Shown here piece by piece: positions 11,701-24,780 of a stretch of DNA of 64,000 nucleotides. The stretch is from Turritopsis dohrnii (Eukaryota; Cnidaria; Hydrozoa; Anthoathecata; Oceaniidae), in contig BQMF02000203.1 of assembly GCA_027922465.2 (NCBI GenBank), forward strand, positions 434,001 to 498,000, written 5' to 3'. Positions within the stretch are counted from its first letter, which is position 1; every line of letters starts with the position of its first letter. Below the pieces are notes generated by a model. It worked only from the letters and a program-made list of their open reading frames with translations. It had not been told where the DNA came from and made no database searches. The translations under genes were made by a program, and so were the position numbers.

Positions 11701-14700
11701 CCGTTCATGTATTACCCTTCGTAATTCTTCGATTTCTTCGTCTCTATGAACAACAGTACCATGCAATGAAATATAAAAGTAACAAGAAAAATTTGAAATA
11801 TCATTTTTCAGATAAAGCACATTACCTTTCAACTAATTCTTGTTCTCGCTTGTTGAACATTTCCTATGGAAAAAAGAACCAACACAAAAATATAATGACA
11901 AACAAAATACGATAATTAGTTCTCATAAGTGTGATTGGAAAAGATGTCATCATGTCATAGCTATGTTAACACAATTTTTGTACATATCAACTTCTCAGAG
12001 CTTTTTGTCCAGTTATGCTTATAGAATGCTTATAGAATAGATTATAAGATTATTTTAAGGAGATTCCTTTCACAATATTAATTTTTAATGTTATACATTA
12101 CCCTGACTGAATCTATTTCTTCTCGTAACAGTGAATCTAAGGATGCCTGCTCCATAACAGAAGAGACCTAAATCAAGTAGCTGCACATGAAAAGAATTAA
12201 ATTGAAATACATAATTATTTTTGAAAATTTCATCAATGCTTTTGCAAGTCAACTATATCATTCATTCAACCTTTCACCACGCGTACGGTACCTCAGTTTT
12301 TATGAAACAAAACAATTTCCCTGTGTTAAGTCAAAAGATGTATATACAATGGCCAGGATAGTGAACATAATTGTAAACAATGAACTTTGAGCATAAGTCG
12401 ATTATGAATACCTCTCCTCCTTCTTTGATGATCGTGATCAATTGGTCCCTCTCCTGCAAGGCGATCTCCAGTTTTGAAATCTAAACGCAATCATTGTAAT
12501 TAAATCCAATCATCAAAGCATTTTTACCAGAAGTCCACATGCCACATAATGCTATACAGATGTTTGTGAAAAATCACTGCATAAGTTTTAATACGATTTA
12601 AAGATAGTCACTGAAAAAATACCAACTGCTCTTTCTGAGTAATTTGGAATCTATTATCTGGTGCATCTGCTATCCGTTTTAACATTAAAAGTAGGAGAGG
12701 TGTTTTATTTGGGAATGCATTTGTGTTGCATGTAGGCTTCTTGTTAGAAAATTTGTATAAGTTTGAGATTCATTCAGTGAGTGATTGCCAAACTTTTTGG
12801 CATGATTTAAATATTTTTAACGTGATTTTCATTGTTTACATTTTCGGATTTTACCTCATCTTTTAAGTCATTAGTTTTTGTTAGAGCATCTTCGAGACAG
12901 CTAGCAGCTTCTTTACACTCATCTTCCTTCAGGGCAAGCTCTGACTAAAATTTCAATAATGGCTATTCAAAATGATGTCAATTATGCACAGGTATCTGTG
13001 GGTGATTTCTGTAATGCTGCAAAGAACGTTCCACATCATAGAGCGTAATAGGAATGCCCCTTAAAACTTTAAGACTTCTATCTTTAGGTTTGGATACAGA
13101 AAAAAAACATAAAAACATAACAGTGTCACTTTCTGAGATCCAAAAAGAAAACAAACCAGTAATTGTGAATAGTAAAAAAAACAGAATAGCAGAATGGTTT
13201 TACATTATATTTCAGATTATAGTCATTAGAAAATTTCCAGGGCTCCATTATAGCCTGATTGTAAATTCTTTCCTTTTAATTACCAGACTTTGTTTTGCTC
13301 ACTTTTGATCACTAGACAAAATTCCAATCGATTATAAGTAAATGTTTTAGTGATCAAAATGTGAGCAAAACAAGTTAAAAAAATAAACCTGATAGAACAA
13401 GTAATGTTTTAATGATTATGTCAGATTAAGTTATCATGCTTGTAATTATTCATTGTCCAGCAGTGATTCTTTCTAATACTTACAGACAATGAATCTTTTT
13501 CTTCAACCAATTCTTCCAGACGATGTTGATATTCTTCTATTCTACGAGTTTGTTCTTCAACTTTTGTTTCAAGTTGATCCTGCAAGAAAGAGCCATTCAT
13601 TGTAAGCTATAGTAACGTAGGTTATATTGCTGGTATGTGAAAATAGAAGATAGAAATCAAAAGTGTACCATTTTTCGTCGTGTTGTGTGTTCCTGTCTGA
13701 ATGAACTTTTGCGAGACTGTTAAAGAATTCAGAAAGAATAATCAAAAGGCCTCTAATATAATTGATCATTATCAATAAATTTGAAATACAACCCATGCAT
13801 CCTGACATAAAAAATATAACCCAAATGTTTTAAAATACTTTTTCCAAATTTTCTCTGTTTTTAACTGGCATAAAAATTTATTTCATTGAGAACATTAAAG
13901 ATCAGACGACATATTCACGTGATATGTACCAACCATTGTTATTGGCTCAAACAGGAACAGCAGCAATTATTTTTATTATCTAACCAAAACGAAATGGGTA
14001 CCTCAGCTTGTAGCTCCCTAATTTTCTCTTCCAAATGACTTCTGTCTGTTTCCAGTCTCTCAACTGTTTCTTTAAACCTTGTGTCAAGTAACTTATTCTA
14101 GGAAAATGTAACAACAAAAAGGGAGAATAATAATAATAGTAAGATATAAGATGTAAGTTGTGTCGTACAATTTGAACTTCAAGTAATAAAGCATCCAATT
14201 TTACATTTTTCTGTTGTAGTGACATTTGCTGCTTGACACTGAAAGTTTACAAACAATATTACAAAGAAACAAAATAAATTTACTTACCTGTGCTTCTAAA
14301 AACGATGATTTGTCAGCGAGAATTTCCAACTCTAGCTTTTCTGTTTTGAGAGCAGAGACTTTTTGTTCTAACTCCTTCACCTAATCGGTACATCAAAGAA
14401 TTACATAATACAACAAGGTTGGTGAAATTTGCATGCATGTGCAAATTCTATTTCATAAACATTATGATAAAACCTTTTGCTGCAGTGATGCCATATGCAT
14501 CGAATCTCCTTCGTGTGTTTTCACAGATTTTTCGGCAAGTGAAAGTTTTTCTTTCAAGTCGTTTATTTTTTTCTCATAACTTTGGTTGCAGGTTTGCTGG
14601 TCAGATTGAAGTTTTTCCAACATTTCAGCCTTCTCCTTCACTTTCTCATCTAATGATGTCACCTAGAAAAACAACAGATTTGTAACCCCTTGGCAGTGTC

Positions 14701-17700
14701 TTGATGAAGTTCTTATTTAACCACTGTTTTCATAGTTCCAGAAATATGATATGAATTGAGAAAATGAGTAAAAACTTACTAGGGAACCAAGAGTTGAAAT
14801 TTTGTCATTCGACTGGAGTCTAATGTCTGACATTTGATTTCTTGTCTCATTTAAACGACCTTCAAGCAAATCACGCTGGAATATAACAATGAGATATCAA
14901 GGTCAATTTATTAAGTGTTTAGTTAAAGGATAGCAAATTAAATGAAAACTGGCAACGAAGTTTTTCTTACCTCCTTCTCTATAGCTTTTATTTGATCATT
15001 TTCAGATAACTGGCTGTCTTGAAGCCTAAAAACATTCAGTATACAAGCTAAATGTGTGTATTACTGCAGCACCTCAAGCCTAGTCACATGACACATTTCA
15101 GAATGAATATGAAAATGAAAATGAAAAATAGAAGCATGTTTTCAATCAACCCAAACTAAACTCAATCTGTAATTGAAGTTATTTTCATAGCATAGGAAGA
15201 TGTTAAATATGGACATCACCTCTGTTCTAGATCGTTGATGCGTTCCTTCAATAATTTGATTTCAGAAGTTTTGTCATCAATGTCAGATGTAGCCTACAAT
15301 AGAAGATGTTATGGTATTTTATTTTAAGCAGATCATGTGAAGTTATTTTCAATTCATGGATTGTTACTTACTTTGGCTTTGTAAAGGTTATGAGTATGTC
15401 TGAGTGAGGAAACCTCTTCATGTAGCCGATCGGCAGTTAACTGAACAGTTTCCAACATGCTAGATTTCTAAAAAGAAATTAAACAGAATTAAATAGAATT
15501 TTTGGAAACACAAGGTAGATTTTCATTGGAGGACAATAACCCACACACATGTAAATCAACATTGACACATACCCCAGTCAATTCAGTGATGAGATCAGAC
15601 AACTGGTACTTGAGGGCAGACTTTTCTTTCTCCAGTGTACTGATTTGCATGGAAAACTGTTTCTGTTCAGCATCGGACTTCGTTCTATTATAAATAATTA
15701 GACAGCAGTTATTAATTATTAGAAAATGATTCCTAGAAAAATGGGTAGAGGTAGTCTAACATCAATGCTTGATTAAAATGTTGAGGCGAACCTATCTTTA
15801 GACAGAGTATCTAAACGTTCTTGTAGGCCTTCCAGCTCCAATCTTTGCTCCATGTATTGCTTATCAAGATTTTCTATTTGCTAAAAACAAGTCAGAGAAT
15901 GTACCAGACAACTTTGTTGTTTACTGGGAATAATGAGGTGAATAATGAGGTGAATGTTGACAGAATCTAAGCTTAAGATTATCAATAAGGCTAAAGCTCT
16001 TTGTATCTTATAAGATAATGTTTATATCTTTGTATCTATATACATAGATTCCAATGAGGTTGTATACACTATGATACCTTTGTTTTCTCAACAAGTTCAG
16101 CTGTTTTTCGTGACATCTCAGTTTGAGAATGGATAAGCTAGCAAAAAAACATGTTAGAAAAAAGTTAACATCATTCATAGCATAATCATGTTGGCAATAG
16201 TTGCCAAATAATAAGAACCAAAACACAGAAAACCGTAGCAGACAATAGACGGTTGATACTTTTTCCAAAAGAAGTATTAACTGTATCAAATATTATGCTA
16301 ATAATAACACTCATTGCTAGCTCCTATACTAAAGACAACTTCCTACCATGGCTTTCATCTTTGCAACTTCCTCTTGTTGTAAAATTGTCAGTTCCTTTGC
16401 ATCTGAAAATCGATTAGTCTCCTAAAAACAATTTTACACAATAAGAACAGTCTATAAAGATTCTTCAATACATAATAGCTTTAAGAGTTTGAGTGATAAT
16501 AATGAACAATAACATTGAATTAAAATTCTATTCCAGATGAAATAACAGGAGATTTAAAATTAACTTTTACATTGTACCTGTTCTTGCTTTTGGTGACACT
16601 CTTTTAGTTGTTTTTCTTTGACTTGCAATTTCTCCTCATACTCATCACGTAAAACTCGAATCGAATCATTAATAGTACTTTGGGTTCTGTTGTGCATTTC
16701 TAAAAAATACGCCATGTTGATAAAAGTTTTCGTTTCAACAAAATTCAAACGATTCTATGTCTGTTATGTTTCGTTGTTTTCCGGTTCACATTATCAAAAG
16801 ACACAACTTAAGGATAACATAAGCATAAGGATATCAAAATTTTCTGATAATCTTATGTTTATGTTATGCTTATGTTGAGCACGTTCACACGGGCTTTTTC
16901 TTATGCTTATGCTTATGTTTATGCTTATGTCAAAGATGTGAACCAGGCTATAGTTTCTTCTCAAGGTGACGTGCAGTAAAAATTGCAAAGATTTTTATTC
17001 GACTATAGTTTGTTGAAGATGCTTGAGGTGGCTGTGATGCATTTTCAAATTTTAAATTACCATTCTTTAAGTTTTGTAAAGCTTCTTCCAGTCTATCACG
17101 CTGTCTTGATTGCTCCATAAAGGCAAGTGCCATTTCTAAAACGTGTTCATGTAAATGTTTACAGAAATCCAGAAGAAGTACAATTATGGTTCAAGGTAAA
17201 TTCAGAAAATATACCATTAATCTTGTTTTCAAGCTTTTTTACTTGCTCATTTTTCTTTCCCAGTTCAGTTAGAATTTCATCCTTGGATGCAACATCACGA
17301 AACTGAAAATAAAAATTATTGTTACATAAAAACTTAAGATTATCAACATGTTAGTCAATTTCTTATCAAGTTAGGATATTTTGCTTCAAAACCTTGGTAA
17401 AAGTTATTTTCTTCTGCTCGGAAATAGCTATATACAACTTTTGCAAAATCAACTGAAATTCACCTATTTTCATGAAGTAAAGAATAAAAACAATTCCAAA
17501 CATGTTTTAGTGAGAACATGTATTCAGTTAACTTTGACAAAGTTTTAAAAATCCCTTGAAAATATGAAACGAACACAAAGCCGAAGTCATTTTCAAGAAG
17601 TTTGAATTTTTTCCTTGAAATCCAAGAGATCAAAGGATTTTCATGAAATAGAAACTCTGCAAACATAACAGGCTTTTTAAAAAATCAGTGTTATATTCAA

Positions 17701-20700
17701 ATCTATACAGCTGGGCTCAGAAAAATAATTTTAAACTTTTTAGCAATGTTTCAATAAAAATGTAAACATAAGGGGGTTGGAGTAATTTTTGTTAAGGCGG
17801 TTTTCCACTTCAAAAAAATTTTCAGTGGACAGGAAAGGAAAATCAACAGAGCATGCCCAAACATCACATGAACAGAAATTTTCCTTTCCATTCTGTTCTG
17901 AATGGAAGTAGAATTGAGTTCAACTCTTTCTGTTCTTTCCTGACAGAAAACAGGTAATAAATTTTAAGGAGCCAATCAAAATGTGTTATTTAGATTTTTA
18001 CATTTACATTTTTTTAACATCTTCACTTCAGTTGATCAAAGTACTACACAGAAAAACAGAATAAAAATTATTTTTGATGAACAAAAACCATATCTATACA
18101 ACTAGCTATAAACAATGAAGAGGACGATGGCTAGTTGGAAAGGGAAGACAATGAAATATCAGCCAGTAAAATGATTTTTGGCTGACTTAGTTGTTTGTCC
18201 CATCACTAGTAAATAAAAAATGTAAAGTAAGGACTAAGCACTCACATTCTCTTTTTTCTGCAGTTTTTGCTATTTGTGGTGCAATTTTTTGCAAAAACTA
18301 TTCATATTGTGCCGGGCTCATTCCAAAGTACTGGAAAAAGAACTCATGATCTGACAACATTTCTTTGACCAATAGATGAACACTTTTTCTTTCCACTCCT
18401 TACAAACTTTTCTCGCCCACACAGATTTTGTCGTCTTCAGGGTGGCCACTTTTTTTGCCTTACCATTTTCCCTGACTTTTCATTGACTCCCAGCAAATTT
18501 CCCTGACTAACCCTGAGCCTGTCAAAAAGACACTGCCCACAAAAAAAACATCAGAAAGTGCCTGTTTGTGCTGAGGATATACATGTGATTACTTGAAATT
18601 ATAAATATACATAAACTACAGTCATTTTCAATTGTCAGGCCACTGATTTTCCTGTTAACATCATAATAGCTAAGAAGGATTCTTCTAATAGGTAATACAT
18701 GCCTCAAAATTTCCCTGACTTTTCCCTGACTTTCCCAATCTTCTCGTTTTTCCCTGACTTTTCCCTGACTTTTTGGGCTGATTTTCATTTTCCCTGACCT
18801 TTCCAGGTTTTCCAGATCGCTGGCCACCCTGGTGGCTAAAATATTTCTCAGTAACAAGATTTCTTCTAAAAGATTTTTAAAAGATTTAAAAGATTTAAAA
18901 GATTTTATATAAAACATGTAAAAGATTTTTGTTTACTTGAAAACGGATGCTTGAAGCATCCGAAACGTTGTACAGAAAAATGTCATTTATTCTTATTCTT
19001 GAATATTTTGTGAAACATATTGACTATACTTCAAATATTTCTTTGTTGTTGTACTTATAGATAAATCATATTTTGCAGAGTCAACACTTAAAATGAAAGA
19101 AAAGAAAATTTTCTATTCTGTAAAAAGGTGTGGAAATTAACAGCTGAAAATTTTCCTGTTCTGTCTGCAGAAAATTTTCTTGAAGTGGAAAACCGCCATT
19201 ATGTGAAAATCAGAGTTTTTTCGGTGCATTACGCAATATTGAGACATTTATTTTATCATTTTTGTCTGGTTCAACTAGTTTAATAAATTGTAAACGAATT
19301 AATGAATTTCTGTGGTTAGAATATTAATGATCAAAACAAGAAAACCTAGAAAAGAAAACAGGTTAAATATATATACATAATAAAAAACAACATTTTATTC
19401 ATATCATAAAATCAGCAGAAAACATTGAGACTTGGCATAAATTATATGAATCAATAAAGAATTGGGGTATGTACAATCATTCTCTTTATCTTGACCAATA
19501 CTAAGTGAAACTTAAAACAAAAATTTCGAATTATAGCTGAAGAATTTCAAGTACAAACAAGTGCAGTGAAAAAATGAATTCCTTATAGAACCTTTGCAAA
19601 GACAGTACAGCTTATATTAACAATTTTAAGACTGTGAAATTCCTAATTTTATCTATTACACTTTCTTTAACTTGTTGGCCTGCTAATAGATTAATACATT
19701 TATTTAAGAATATGCTTTCTTTGTTATAGGTTTTATAAGAACATGCTAAAGCTAAAATCCTTTTTTCTAAAATTAAGAACAAAATGAGCCTAGACGTGAA
19801 ATTCTCTTTCAATTCTGTATCAAAAATCCGATTTTTTTGGTTAAACAGCATGTAAGAAAATAGAGAGTCCTTCAGATGTACACTAACTGTGTACTAAAAA
19901 GTTAAATCATTCATACTTTAAAAGTCACTAGCATTTATTTTCGATCAATTTTCAACATACTATTCTCTTGCTAGGCGGCTGATCTGATATCATTACCGTA
20001 CCTTTATTGGATTTAAAGTCGCGTCCTAACTCCCTATTCAAAAATGCAGACAGCAGTATTCATGAAGTCTAGGCATGTGTATCCATGGTTACGATTCACA
20101 CCTTATGCATATTTCCTTTCTTTGTATGTAAAAGCTTCTGTTGTTTTTAGTTAAGCCCCATTTACACTTTTTTAAAGGTAAATTGCCATCATCCCTGGAG
20201 ATGAACAAAGGTTGACAGACTTTCAAGCGGGATTAACTTTAGATCTATTTTTGTTTTATCTATTTTTGATCTATAGTATGTATCAAGTGCATCTTATTTA
20301 TTTACTTTTTATACTGATCTATCTATCATTTGCCTATCTATCTATCTTTTTTTTATCTATTATTTTTTTGCTTGTAGTAAAGACCCAAGAAAGTTTATAT
20401 TTGGGTTGTCAAAGGTGCAGAATCAATTAACAGCTTGATTGATTCTGCTAAAAGCTGACTGGTCCAAGTGTTGAATTTTGACATCTCACTATTATATACC
20501 TTAAAGGAAGAAATTGTTTGCATAAAGAAATTTGTACGGAACTTTTTTTTTACGGAATTTCCCTCAAATCCGCAAAAATAAATTCCGCAAAAATGAATAA
20601 ATATTCGTCATCCACAAAAATAAATTGCGTAAAATTTTCACCTGTAAAAAAGGATTTATCTATACTCTTCGTCAATAACAGTACAAACAGCATCTGCACT

Positions 20701-21720
20701 TGCAACAGGTTTAGCGTCTCGTACTGTTGCTTTTACTTTGAAAAACAATCTTATGTTGGCGTCGGAAGTATCACAGTTTTTTGTTATTGTTTTTTGCTCT
20801 TTTCCTTTATGGGAAATAGACCTAGACTGAGTCGTATTCTCAGTTGCTGGCGTTACATTGACCTCCTCTGAACAAAGGTAAGACCCAGCTACATTATCTT
20901 TGTATTATTATTTTTTGATATTTTAACTGATGAAAAATAAACATTATTCTATAATCTGTTCTTTCCATTCCTTTCTTGTATATATAGGTACTAAACTAGA
21001 TGTTTCCTGAGTTTCGATTTTATTAAATTTCTTCTATCCGCAAAAAACTATTCTGCATCTTTTGAGGTCGTGATCTGCAAAAATTTCTTCCGCAGACAAT
21101 TTCTTCCCTAGGCAAGACTACAACACACTGGTCAAAGTGTTTGCAGACAAGAGAGCAAAAGTGCGAAATAGCCTGAATCCTGACTGGGAACCATATCATT
21201 TAATTGACAGTCAAATAAAGCTGTTGAGTCATCCATGTCCAATTTGCTATAAAATTTTGCTGGATGGTTGAAAATTAAATTCAGAAAAATATTTTGATAC
21301 TACATATATATATAACTTTGGAATTTTGCCGTGCTGAAATTTTTAGGTATGCAGCTGTGAATTATTATGAATAAATAACAGCAAAAATCTTACAGTATTC
21401 AGAATCAGTGGAGATTCAATTGGAGTGCCTGCACCAGAACAAAAACTTTCACCATGGGAATTCCGCGATAAAGTTGCAGTCATACATGAATCAATACTCA
21501 GTAATGATTCCCGTGAACTATATAAGCTAGCGTTACTTCTCCTTCTTTTTTCCCATTTGTTTTCTTGCTTCAAATTTGTAATATTTCCAGCAGATTGTTG
21601 ATGAATATAACTTCGAACTGATGGTGGTCTTGAATTTTTTTTTGGCGTTGATACCAAAACATTGCTGGGAGTTGTTTGTTGTTCGCCTTCCTCGATGCGC
21701 TGCTTCAGTTTCCTAAACAT
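8740..21720 (-). CDS. GOLGA1: Golgin-97 (golgin A1), GRIP-domain trans-Golgi tether
   Basis: About 29 exons give a coiled-coil protein of roughly 900-950 residues (human golgin-97: 767). Exon 1 (21720-21394) starts MFRKLKQRIEEG, like other golgins, followed by a Ser-rich linker. Exon 2 (17302-17215) has ELGKKNEQVKKLENK. Long heptad-rich exons follow down to 9273. The last exons (9273-9143, 8961-8913, 8835-8749) encode NFKYLKHVILKYM and then a hydrophobic stretch SRQLVGVIGHLLQF. This is a GRIP domain with its essential Tyr, which in the family binds Arl1-GTP at the trans-Golgi. The YLKHV pattern favours golgin-97 over golgin-245. The end is uncertain: reading on gives VL-stop at 8740, but AAG|GTACTG could be a donor to a tiny exon (LPLEK-stop, 8492-8475). 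Many introns carry transposons; the first is 4.1 kb. Confidence 0.9.
10239..10844. mobile_element. Inverted-repeat element in a golgin intron
   Basis: The ends are CAGGCATATTTCCAA and the inverted TTGGAAATATGCCTG. Its right half (about 10625-10815) is also present at about 55670-55840, so it belongs to a dispersed family. There is no intact coding frame. Confidence 0.7.
16795..16955. repeat. ATAAGC/GCTTAT hexamer-rich element in a golgin intron
   Basis: Tandem hexamers of the form CTTATG / CATAAG run in both orientations, bounded by GTTCACACGGGC-like and GTGAACCAGGC-like motifs similar to the flanks of other miniature elements here (for example 7700-7720 and 7880-7895). Non-coding. Confidence 0.6.
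18438..18831. mobile_element. hAT-like non-autonomous element, CAGGGTGGCCA termini
   Basis: The terminal inverted repeats CAGGGTGGCCA / TGGCCACCCTG enclose many repeats of TTTCCCTGACTT. No matching 8 bp target duplication is visible, so the hAT assignment rests on the form of the termini alone. It is inserted inside the 17796-19197 element. Confidence 0.6.
18940..18980 (+). other. Perfect GGATGCTT hairpin followed by CGAAAC
   Basis: GGATGCTTGAAGCATCC forms a perfect stem and is followed directly by GAAACG. This is the look of a stem II plus GAAA core of hammerhead motifs at the ends of Penelope-like elements, but the preceding bases (CTTGAAAAC) do not match the CUGAUGA core. It could be a decayed relative. 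Confidence 0.3.
20497..21112. mobile_element. CCGCAAAA-rich non-autonomous element, copy 1
   Basis: It begins TACCTTAAAGGAAGAAATTG and ends with the inverted CAATTTCTTCCCTAGG. Many TCCGCAAAAA blocks lie near both ends. The middle (about 20690-20845) is clearly related to 53690-53850 of copy 2, including CTTGCAACAGG and GGGAAATAGACCTAGACTGA. It lies in golgin intron 1. Confidence 0.75.
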
Positions 21721-22891
21721 TGTGATAGCAACGTATTATCGCTTGATACATTATCGATACCACAACACATGATAATGTGTGCAGAAGGTTTGACTTTTAG
21801 TACATCTACAGGTTAAACAGAGTATAAGTGGCACAAATTGAACAGAAAATGTGCGTAGCTCTTCTTCGTAAGGTCTTTTTAATTTTCGCATCAAAATTAA
21901 CTATTTGAAAAATTATCTGAGGGGGAGAACTGATGATCTTATCAATGGACAGTCAGCGGCTTGTTTACTTATTTTGTGTGAAAAATTCATGAAAACAAAA
22001 AAGATTCGATACCCTAGAATTTTAATTGCACATGGCCTGAATTTCTTATTACTACTTTAATTTTCTTTCAAAATACTTGATTAAGTTTATTTCTTTTGGA
22101 TCAGATGCATTTCAGACGGTTTATCTGTTTTACATAAATGCTAATACAATAACTTGTCAATCTTGATTTGAAGTAACTGAAAGCCACAATTTGACCGTAG
22201 CATGTGACTTTTCAGTGGAGTGTTGCAGTGTTGTTGTGCTGTCGAAGCGAAAACGAAACTTTATTTTGTATCTCTGGTGAGTAATTATTACCTACATTTT
22301 GTAGGCTTTGAGGATTAAATCTTCATGATAGGCATTGAAATGTTGAAAGTTTACTGTAGTATTAATTTTCAATTCCTTTTAAGTCATATTGAACGTAGTA
22401 GGGCTGTCAATCTTCCTTACTACGAACATACCAATCAGCTGTTTGGCAGTCAAAATCAATATAAATTGGTTTTAAGCGTGTATGTGTGTGTGATTACTTG
22501 TTCACCACGAAAATAAAGAATGGACGAAAGCTTTGAGTATTTTCGTTCAAAATGTTTGAGCCAGAGCACCATCATTGATCGATCGCGCAGCACCAGCAGG
22601 TGTTGAAAGCGTCATATAGTCATGGCATTTGTATAATTAAAAAGTTGGTGGTGTGTGTGTGGTGTAACAATTCCAAACAATTCCTCTTTGACATCATCGA
22701 TGGCGGATGAATGTTTTTCTTTTATAAAGTTTTTAGGCTTTGAAATTATAGGCTTTTAGGAGCTTAAGGAATTTAATAAATGCTCTATGGCTTGCTAAGC
22801 ATTTACCGGTTAGACAAAATTTGGCCAAAGCCCTTGTTTTTAGGATAAGTTTCAGCCGTTTGTGTGACTGTTAGTTAGTACAGTATATATA

Positions 22892-23556
22892 TACCGTCTA
22901 TGTGCCAAATTACTGACAGCCTTTGTTATTACGGACATCAAAATGTTAACAAAGATTCTTGTCACGAAAATAGACATGCACTCTTGGCAAGTTCATCACG
23001 TGTAACTGAATAAAATGTTTTATGAAACAGAGAAATAGAGAGCAATTGGCAGCAACACTTGAAGAATAATGGACTGTGAAGAATCATAATGGCCTATATT
23101 TCAATAATCAGTAGGAAGTGTCTTCCCCCACTGTGATTGACGTACAAAAACTTGATTCATTTTTAAACATAAATTTTCTACCTGTCGAAGCCCTTGGTTC
23201 CCCGCCGTATGATGACCAATATTTCATGATGGAGGTGGCCATTCATATTTTTTATTTGAAAATATGGCGACCATTGAGCTCATAAAAGTATGCATGATTC
23301 TCAAGAGAGCAGGACTTCTATTTTAAAAGAAATCTTTAAAGTTTAGAAAAAAAAATTCTAAACAGCATATTGCATAATTTTCTAGTGTTCAAATAAATTT
23401 AATTATCTCTGAAGTTTGTTTTTTTTATTACAGTTTGGTTGACAGTACCTGTACGTGTAACCTGTGCTGTGTTTTTAATTTACAGACGGTTGGAATTATG
23501 TTTTGATTGATGTCCATAATAACGAAGGCTGTCCGTAATTAGGAACATAGACAGTA
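22892..23556. mobile_element. Inverted-repeat element, ~60 bp diverged termini
   Basis: The left end CCGTCTATGTGCCAAATTAC with a following GACAGCCTTTGTTATTACGG is matched by the inverted right end (GAAGGCTGTCCGTAATTAGG then AACATAGACAG). The interior is A/T rich without a long frame. Confidence 0.75.
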
Positions 23557-24429
23557 GAAAATTGAGAGAGAGTTATGATTACATTACATTATAAACCACT
23601 AGTATCTTATGAAAGTTTTCTATGGGTTTTAATTTTGAAATCAATTTGCGCAAATGTCGTGTCATAGTAGGTGACTAAAAAATAAAACCACCAATTCTTG
23701 AACAGAGTGTTGTTCCCATATTGTAGAGGTGTGTAAATCGCACACATCATCATAACTCAGTGCGATCGCACGTTGTTTGAATGATGTTTTACGAGTGCAA
23801 TCTGATATTATATGAGATTGGAAAATGTGCTTTTAATAACTGTGAAGGGAAATAAGTAATACCATTGCATAATAATTTTTTTGAATTTGTTGACTCGTTA
23901 AAATCATACGTTATGCCCACAAACAAAGGATTTTTCTTTCACACGATAATGACAAATTGACAATTGTGAGATTAAATTCGTGTCTAGGACTTTTGACATG
24001 CGTATGTGTGCAATAGCACTCGTCAAAAGAAGAAGACTGGCTCTTGAGCTATTTACGCCTAAAGACCGTCTTTGATTAGGAATGCAATGTGATGGATCCC
24101 CTGTGATGAAAAAATTGACATCATACCATGTGATACTACATAATATATAATAAAAATCGTGAAAAAATACTTCTCACCTCCGTGTGGTCTCAAACGATAA
24201 TAATAAGAAAATTAAATTAAATCTATTACTCTCAAAAATAAAGGAAGGATGCACACTCGCTATTATATAAAGAGCGGTAAGGGCGCCCAAACTAATCCAC
24301 CCAAACTCGACCAGCTCTGAAAATATAAAGCAGCAAATTTGATAAGAATTTATTTGGTAAAAACATTGTGATCAAAAAGTATTTAAACCATAGGTGTATC
24401 AACAATGAAATTTGTACAATATATTTCGA

Positions 24430-24780
24430 ACATATGTGTCCATCATCAGGTATCTAAAAACATACAAAACAAACGGTAAAACTGTTTGTTAAATGTTAAC
24501 ATTGATCAAAACATCTATTATACAACTCATCATACATTCTACTATACACTCTTTTTACAAATAAAAATATTAAATTTTGATAGTGAGCGTGCGACTTTCA
24601 TACTCATCACGAATATTGATTTTTGGTTTTATTGTTTTCATGCAAAGTGCTTCAAGGGTCATTAGTTTATAGACTGATCGGTTGTTAGAGTCGATAATCT
24701 TGATGTCGTTGAAACTTGGTGTAACTTGGTGTAACGTCACAAGTGTTTTCCCACAGGTTTTGCCGGTTGAATGTGCTCTT
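24430..24780 (-). mobile_element. Penelope-like element fragment (GIY-YIG end plus 3' hairpin)
   Basis: Read on the minus strand, about 24780-24578 encodes a frame with HSTGKTCGKTLVTLHQ, then SVYKLMTLEALCMKTIKPK and INIRDEYESRTLTIKF. This is the pattern of the C-terminal end of the GIY-YIG endonuclease region in Penelope-like retroelements (EAL...KP.iN..dE..SR.l). About 120 nt further on is CTGATGATGGACACATATG then TTCGAAAT: a CUGAUGA core, a short GGACA/UGUUC stem and a GAAA, as in Penelope-associated hammerhead ribozymes. The reverse transcriptase is missing. Confidence 0.6.

Larger units (their letters stand above)
17796..19197. mobile_element. 1.4 kb inverted-repeat element in golgin intron 1, with nested insertions
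   Basis: The ends are GGCGGTTTTCCACTTCAA and the inverted TTGAAGTGGAAAACCGCC. A GAAAATTTTC motif follows inside both ends. The interior carries another element (18438-18831) and a hairpin motif (about 18942-18975), so this is a nest. The terminal motif GGCGGTTTTCCACT resembles the end of the 441-951 element. Confidence 0.75.

Noticed and set aside
18522..18917. 131-residue minus-strand frame with GKVREK repeats
   Set aside because: It is produced by the TTTCCCTGACTT repeats of a hAT-like miniature element and the AAAGATTT microsatellite.
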